From: Candidatus Dormiibacterota bacterium
GTDB taxonomy: Bacteria; Chloroflexota; Dormibacteria; Aeolococcales; Bog-877
DNA: 9,665 nucleotides
Direction of reading: 5' to 3'
Assembly (NCBI GenBank): GCA_003135035.1
Contig: PLDE01000155.1
Coordinates: 851-10,515 of the forward strand
Shown here one piece after another: positions 6,653 through 9,665 of this stretch. The notes under the pieces are model-generated. The model had not been told where the DNA came from. It searched no databases and worked only from the letters and a program-made list of their open reading frames with translations. Position 1 is the first letter of the stretch. The number at the start of each line of letters is the position of its first letter. The position numbers were made by a program, and so were the translations under genes.

Positions 6653-7769
6653 TCGGTCCACCCCCACCCAGAATCGGCCGAACCAGAGCCGCGGTGGCCG
6701 GCTGGAGGCCACCTTCCTATTCGCCCTCTTGGCCATCTGCGCGGCGGTGATCGCCGGCATCTCCTGGGCCCACCCCACCAAGGAAGCGGCGGTCGTCGGC
6801 TACTCCCAGAGCGGCTCGCTCGGCTACAGCGCCCCCACCAGCGCCGGCTCGGTCTACGGCTCCCAGGGGCTTTCGACCGGCGGCCCTGTCTACGGGGAGT
6901 ACGTCAGCAACCTCAATGTCACCTACGCCTACCGCTTGGCAACGGCAGCGCCGGCCGCGCTGCACGGGACCGAGCAGCTGGTGGCCAAGATCAGCAACGG
7001 CCAGGGGATCAGCCAAACGGTGGCGATCCAGGCCCAGCCGGTCGCCTTCTCGGGCAGCCATTTCAGCACCAGCGGGACGCTCAGCCTGGCCGCCCTTAGC
7101 AACCTGGCCGAGACCTTCGAAAGCGCCGCCGGGATCCAGTCTGGCGGGGGCAGCTACGCGGTCTCGATCCTGCCCTCGATCAAGGTCCACGGCGAGCTCG
7201 CCGGCCAGGCCCTGCGCACCGCCTTCAGCCCGTCGGCGGTGTTCACCTACAGCTCAGGCAACCTGATCCCCGGGGGCACTGGCGGCAAGCCCAACTTCAA
7301 TCCCAAGAGCGGCGGTTCGGTGGTCCAGCCCGACGGTCGGGCGGAGACTCTGGCCTTTGGGATCCCCGTCGCTGACGCCAGGGTGGGCACCCTGGGGCTG
7401 GTGGCGGCGGCGCTCCTGCTGCTCGGCATCGCCGGATATCCCCTGCTTCGCCAGGCGACCTCCAGCGACGAGTGGACTCGGATCGGGGCCCGCTACGGTG
7501 CCCGGGCGGTGGAGGCGGGTGCGGTGGACACCAAGGCTGGGCTGGTGGGGGTCGAGCTGGACAGCTTCGAGGGCCTGGTCCAGGTCTCGCGCCGGCTGCA
7601 GTGCCCGATCCTGCACTGGGAGGACCGGGGCGACGTCTATGCGGTGGTGGACAGTGGCACGCTCTACCGCTACTCGATCGAAGCAACCGCCGAGGGGGCG
7701 CCCGCACCCAAGGCCTGGAAGCCGGAGCCGGGGGCGTTGGCGCCGCAGCGCGCCCCGGCCGCCAAGTGA
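6645..7769 (+). CDS. DUF5305-like bitopic membrane protein
   Basis: 374 residues: membrane helix at about 20-40, an external domain of about 200 residues, second helix at about 247-268, and a cytoplasmic part of about 100 residues. External features: GYSQSGSLGYSAP (52-64), VYGSQGLSTGGPVYGEYVSNLNVTYAYRL split around residues 70-98, GTLSLAALSNL (144-154) and YAVSILPSIKVHGELAG (171-187). This order, followed by a helix and a tail with PILHWEDRGDVYAVVDSGTLYRY (321-343), matches what I know of DUF5305 proteins, which are common in haloarchaea and some bacteria and often follow a signal peptidase gene; biochemical function is unknown. GGAGGAG (6633-6639) precedes ATG 6645 by 5 bases. The gene overlaps the peptidase by 8 bases and the next gene by 4, so all three are probably translationally coupled. 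Likely an assembly or processing partner of the peptidase. Confidence 0.82.
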   Translation: MPDRSTPTQNRPNQSRGGRLEATFLFALLAICAAVIAGISWAHPTKEAAVVGYSQSGSLGYSAPTSAGSVYGSQGLSTGGPVYGEYVSNLNVTYAYRLATAAPAALHGTEQLVAKISNGQGISQTVAIQAQPVAFSGSHFSTSGTLSLAALSNLAETFESAAGIQSGGGSYAVSILPSIKVHGELAGQALRTAFSPSAVFTYSSGNLIPGGTGGKPNFNPKSGGSVVQPDGRAETLAFGIPVADARVGTLGLVAAALLLLGIAGYPLLRQATSSDEWTRIGARYGARAVEAGAVDTKAGLVGVELDSFEGLVQVSRRLQCPILHWEDRGDVYAVVDSGTLYRYSIEATAEGAPAPKAWKPEPGALAPQRAPAAK

Positions 7770-8416
7770 GGCGCCGCTCAGCGCTGGCTGTCCCCCTGCT
7801 CTTGGTGGCTGGGTCGGCCCTGGTGCTCACCTCCGCCCTGGTGGCCGCCCTGGGGGCGACCCCGGTCAGTGCCCAGGGCTCATGCGACTCCGCGGGGACG
7901 CCGGTAACGGTGAGCTACCAGACCACGGGCAGTGACTCCGCCATCTCCGGGGTCGCCGTCTCCCAGGTCGTGCTGAGCGGCTTCCCCGGCGCCTGCGACG
8001 GGGTGACCGCCACCCTCCAGATCTATGGCAACCAGGCCGGCAACCCCGCGCTGCCACTGAGCTCGGACACCCTGCTCAGCACCGCCACCTCCACCCTCGA
8101 TGCCTGCACTCGCAAGCCGCTGGCGACGCCGCTCGAGGTGAGCGCGGGCTTGCTCACGCTGCCCCTGTGCGCCAGCGGCGGGGCCGGCGGCTACGTCAGC
8201 GTCCACGATCTCACCGCCCTCGCCCTCTTTCTGCCAGCGTCGAGCGGTGCGGTACTCGGTGCGTCCACCTCGGGCACCGGCACGGTCGTCCCGACTCCGG
8301 TCACCGGGTCTGCTTTCTCAATCCCGTACGGTCTCCTTGCGCTCGGGCTCGCGCTGCTCCTGGCTGGCACACTGGTATTGGCGGGCTCATCCCGGCGCCG
8401 TCCCCATCCAAACTAG
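7766..8416 (+). CDS. Secreted protein with C-terminal membrane anchor (possible variant sorting signal)
   Basis: 216 residues. A Sec signal peptide (MRRRSALAVPLLLVAGSALV, hydrophobic to about 35) has a likely AxA-type cleavage after VSA at about residue 36. The exported part has four cysteines (40, 77, 114, 135), probably two disulfides, and beta-like segments such as GVAVSQVVLSGFPGACDGVTATL, a pattern also seen in TasA/camelysin-like surface proteins. The C-terminus reads TPVTG (177-181), a hydrophobic helix (about 187-207), then SSRRRPHPN. That layout is that of a sortase signal (LPxTG, helix, basic tail) with Thr replacing Leu; without a sortase here, plain membrane anchoring is equally possible. 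The GTG start at 7766 overlaps the DUF5305-like stop by 4 bases (GTGA), giving tight coupling. Earlier in-frame starts would lie wholly within the upstream gene and lose the signal peptide. I do not recognise a named family. Confidence 0.8.
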   Translation: MRRRSALAVPLLLVAGSALVLTSALVAALGATPVSAQGSCDSAGTPVTVSYQTTGSDSAISGVAVSQVVLSGFPGACDGVTATLQIYGNQAGNPALPLSSDTLLSTATSTLDACTRKPLATPLEVSAGLLTLPLCASGGAGGYVSVHDLTALALFLPASSGAVLGASTSGTGTVVPTPVTGSAFSIPYGLLALGLALLLAGTLVLAGSSRRRPHPN

Positions 8417-8419
8417 GCA

Positions 8420-8550
8420 GCTCGGCCGAGGACACGTGGGGCCCGCGCCAGATCTTCTGGCGATTTTGATCTCGCTGCCGTGAGTGGCGGCCGCCTACCT
8501 GGATCCCGTCCTGGTGGTGCTCTCCCTGCACCAGGCGGGAGTGGTTCGGG
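8420..8550 (+). pseudogene. Decayed 5' fragment of a CPBP protease gene
   Basis: Matches the start of the intact CPBP gene at about 2077-2208. The first block reads SAEDTWGPRQIF where the intact gene reads SPEVSWGFPQIF. After IF one base is lost (TTCTGG against TTCCTGG), the frame shifts, and TGA (8481-8483) stands where the intact gene has the Gly codon of IPGVV. The second block (8484-8549) encodes 22 codons VAAAYLDPVLVVLSLHQAGV... of which 17 amino acids match the intact copy; 7 of those 17 codons differ only at the third base. Similarity then stops, and the catalytic part is absent. The synonymous changes mean the copy evolved as a working gene before breaking, so it is an old paralogue or a remnant brought in by recombination. 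Confidence 0.8.
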
Positions 8551-8622
8551 CCACTGATCTCAGCCCGACTTTGCCAGGCCGGCCCAACGTCTCGGCTCGA
8601 AGGGGTCGGCCTGGTGAGACTT

Positions 8623-8674
8623 GTAACAAAACCTTCATTGGGCGGAACAAACTCTTTACTCAGTGCAACAAACT
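8623..8674 (+). repeat. Three GNAACAAA boxes at exact 21-base spacing
   Basis: GTAACAAAAC (8623-8632), GGAACAAACT (8644-8653) and GCAACAAACT (8665-8674) begin exactly 21 bases apart, two turns of B-DNA, so a protein would meet all three on one face of the helix. The first pair resembles TGTAAC...CGGAAC at 2884-2910, upstream of the response regulator. The third box overlaps the inverted repeat AACTG-ATA-CAGTT (8671-8683). Likely an operator array or upstream activating sites. They lie over 370 bases from the TasA-like start but only about 120-170 bases before the short ORF at 8790, which may mark the original target. Confidence 0.55.
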
Positions 8675-8789
8675 GATACAGTTGCGAGCGGGTGGGGAAG
8701 GCGAGCGGCGGATTGTAGATGCCCCTAGAGGCGTTGTTTTGTGCGGAACACTGCGCGCAGCGGGGGTAGACCAAAGGCAGGAGGGACCC

Positions 8790-8855
8790 ATGAAGGGAGT
8801 GCCCCACGCATCGGTGCCCGCCTGCACCTGTTGGGAGGTGTCGCTTCTGTTCTAG
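8790..8855 (+). CDS. Short 21-residue ORF with strong ribosome binding site; possibly a broken secreted-protein start
   Basis: ATG 8790 follows AGGAGGG (8779-8785) by 4 bases, as good a ribosome binding site as that of the neighbouring genes. The frame gives MKGVPHASVPACTCWEVSLLF and stops at TAG. If one base is added near codon 6 the reading becomes MKGVPH-RIGARLHLLGGVASVLVAK, a basic start followed by a hydrophobic run like the leaders of the two secreted proteins here. So it may be the remains of a third secreted-protein gene, or a leader peptide. Either view is tentative; the ribosome binding site is the only firm part. Confidence 0.25.
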   Translation: MKGVPHASVPACTCWEVSLLF

Positions 8856-8975
8856 TAGCCAAGTGACTCGCGGCGCTCAAAAATAACGAGCCTGCACTCC
8901 TGCTCACACCGTGAGGCTGACACCGTGCTTGAGGTCTTCGCAGACCTGGCCCTCAATCACCGCGATACCTTGCAG

Positions 8976-9043
8976 TCGCAGTAGCGGCCGGCCTCTTCAT
9001 AATTTTAAAGTCGGCCTCGATTCGAGGCATCACAAACGAAGGA
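8976..9043 (+). promoter_or_regulatory. Promoter and operator-like palindrome of the TasA-like gene
   Basis: A -10-like CATAAT (8998-9003) lies in an AT-rich patch; TCGCAG (8976-8981) is a weak -35 candidate with a 16-base spacer. Ten bases after the -10, the 15-base palindrome GCCTCGA-T-TCGAGGC (9014-9028) has perfect 7-base arms and would overlap the start of the transcript, a good repressor site or a small 5' hairpin. AAGGA (9039-9043) is the ribosome binding site, 4 bases before ATG 9048. Confidence 0.5.
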
Positions 9044-9047
9044 CCAA

Positions 9048-9665
9048 ATGAAAATTCGGAATATCGCGATCTTTGGGGCGATCGGCGTTGCGGCCCTAGC
9101 CCTGATCGGGGCTGGAGCGGCCGCGACCTTTACACAGAACACCGGTAGTAGCCAGACAGTCACGGCCGGGACAATGGCCGTGGTACTGACATCTCCTGAT
9201 GCTCCAGGTTGCACCACAGTTGCCGATGCGTGCCAAACGCTCACATTGACGGCGGTTAGCGCACCGGTCTCATCTACGTTCGACACGACGGCTGACATCA
9301 TCACCGTGCACAACACGGGGAATATCCCGGTGGTCTACTCCTCTGTGGCCCTCAGTGACAATAGCCCCTCAGTTGGCCCGAACGCTACGTTCGCGAGCGA
9401 GACCGGCGTGTGCCTTTGGAGTGATGGGTCAAATGTCACCAACCAGAGCAACGCCAACTATTCGCATACCTACATGTCGTACACCGCTGCGGATGCGCCT
9501 ACCGGGTATGTCATTGCGGCGGGTGGAACCGACACGTACTCCGTGGATATGTTTGCGGGAATGGATTCGACGGTGTGCGGAGCAGTATCCGATTACGGGA
9601 CCTACGCGGCCACGAGCCTGACCAATGCTGCACAAGGTGGCAGCTTCAGCGAGACTGTTACGCTT
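9048..9665 (+). CDS. TasA/camelysin-like secreted protein, SipW-type leader (runs off right edge)
   Basis: 206 codons, open at the right edge. The leader MKIRNIAIFGAIGVAALALI is followed by GAGAAATFTQNTGSSQTVTAGTM (about 21-43). This match to the SipW-cognate leader pattern (hydrophobic helix, small residues, ATF, then a polar stretch and TxTAGT) marks TasA/camelysin-type proteins. IITVHNTGNIPVVYSSVAL (84-102) is the N-T-G-N beta-strand element typical of that fold. Cysteines stand at 55, 62, 122 and 177; Asn, Ser and Thr are abundant, as in surface proteins. The ATG has AAGGA 4 bases upstream. GC is lower than in the other genes (about 59% by hand count over 9061-9660) and codon use is looser, perhaps a sign of transfer or of a fast-evolving surface gene. 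Expected role: subunit of an extracellular fibre or matrix, cleaved by the peptidase at 6107. Confidence 0.85.
   Translation, partial: MKIRNIAIFGAIGVAALALIGAGAAATFTQNTGSSQTVTAGTMAVVLTSPDAPGCTTVADACQTLTLTAVSAPVSSTFDTTADIITVHNTGNIPVVYSSVALSDNSPSVGPNATFASETGVCLWSDGSNVTNQSNANYSHTYMSYTAADAPTGYVIAAGGTDTYSVDMFAGMDSTVCGAVSDYGTYAATSLTNAAQGGSFSETVTL

Larger units (their letters stand above)
8417..9047. other. 631-base region without an intact gene, holding remnants and control sites
   Basis: From left to right: a decayed copy of the CPBP protease gene start (8420-8550), GC-rich spacer, three GNAACAAA boxes (8623-8674) with a small inverted repeat AACTG-ATA-CAGTT (8671-8683), an isolated CGGAAC (8744-8749), a short ORF with a strong ribosome binding site (8790-8855), about 140 bases in which I see nothing firm, and the promoter/operator area of the TasA-like gene (8976-9047). 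Base composition drops towards the right end. The mix of remnants and control sites suggests past rearrangement. Confidence 0.6.

Noticed and set aside
5882..6781. Minus-strand frame of 299 codons opposite the signal peptidase
   Set aside because: Antisense shadow; the plus strand carries the full set of peptidase catalytic motifs with ribosome binding sites.
8870..8980. Coding-like string EADTVLEVFADLALNHRDTLQSQ ending at TAG near 8984
   Set aside because: Looks protein-like, but no start codon with a ribosome binding site, no recognised family, and too short to support.
1..9665. CRISPR array, tRNA, rRNA or intact insertion sequence
   Set aside because: No regular repeat-spacer pattern, no tRNA-like cloverleaf ending, no rRNA sequence and no transposase frame were seen on either strand.

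Overview
The window is high-GC bacterial DNA (roughly 70% in the genes by eye, lower in the last gene). The MEP-pathway gene dxs, a leaderless-type promoter on it, and many GTG/TTG starts point to a high-GC Terrabacteria lineage (Actinomycetota, Chloroflexota or an uncultured soil group such as Dormibacterota). The sequence alone does not decide which.

Layout. (1) 1-1156, minus strand: the N-terminal 385 codons of dxs, running off the left edge, with a TATAAT box placed so that the transcript would start at or near the ATG. (2) 1157-1366: divergent intergenic region. (3) 1367-2829, plus strand: a four-helix membrane protein with a proline-rich tail, followed by a CPBP-family intramembrane protease. 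(4) 2830-2990: spacer with repeated GNAAC boxes. (5) 2991-5380: a two-component pair, a NarL/LuxR-type response regulator and a polytopic membrane histidine kinase. (6) 5461-8416: a surface-protein module made of a small secreted protein, an ER/archaeal/SipW-type signal peptidase, a DUF5305-like membrane protein and a C-terminally anchored secreted protein. (7) 8417-9047: a 631-base region with a decayed copy of the CPBP gene start, three GNAACAAA boxes at exact 21-base spacing, a short ORF with a strong ribosome binding site, and a promoter/operator region. (8) 9048-9665: a TasA/camelysin-like secreted protein, cut by the right edge.

How the genes may work together. Secreted proteins with SipW-type leaders, a SipW-like peptidase and a DUF5305-like partner suggest a machine that builds a surface fibre or matrix. 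The two-component system could regulate it: similar GNAAC boxes lie upstream of the response regulator gene and upstream of the TasA-like gene. That regulatory link is inference. The same two spots also share CPBP-derived sequence, so the module lies between one intact and one decayed copy of that block. RNA stem-loops flank the first secreted-protein gene on both sides and could set its expression relative to its neighbours.
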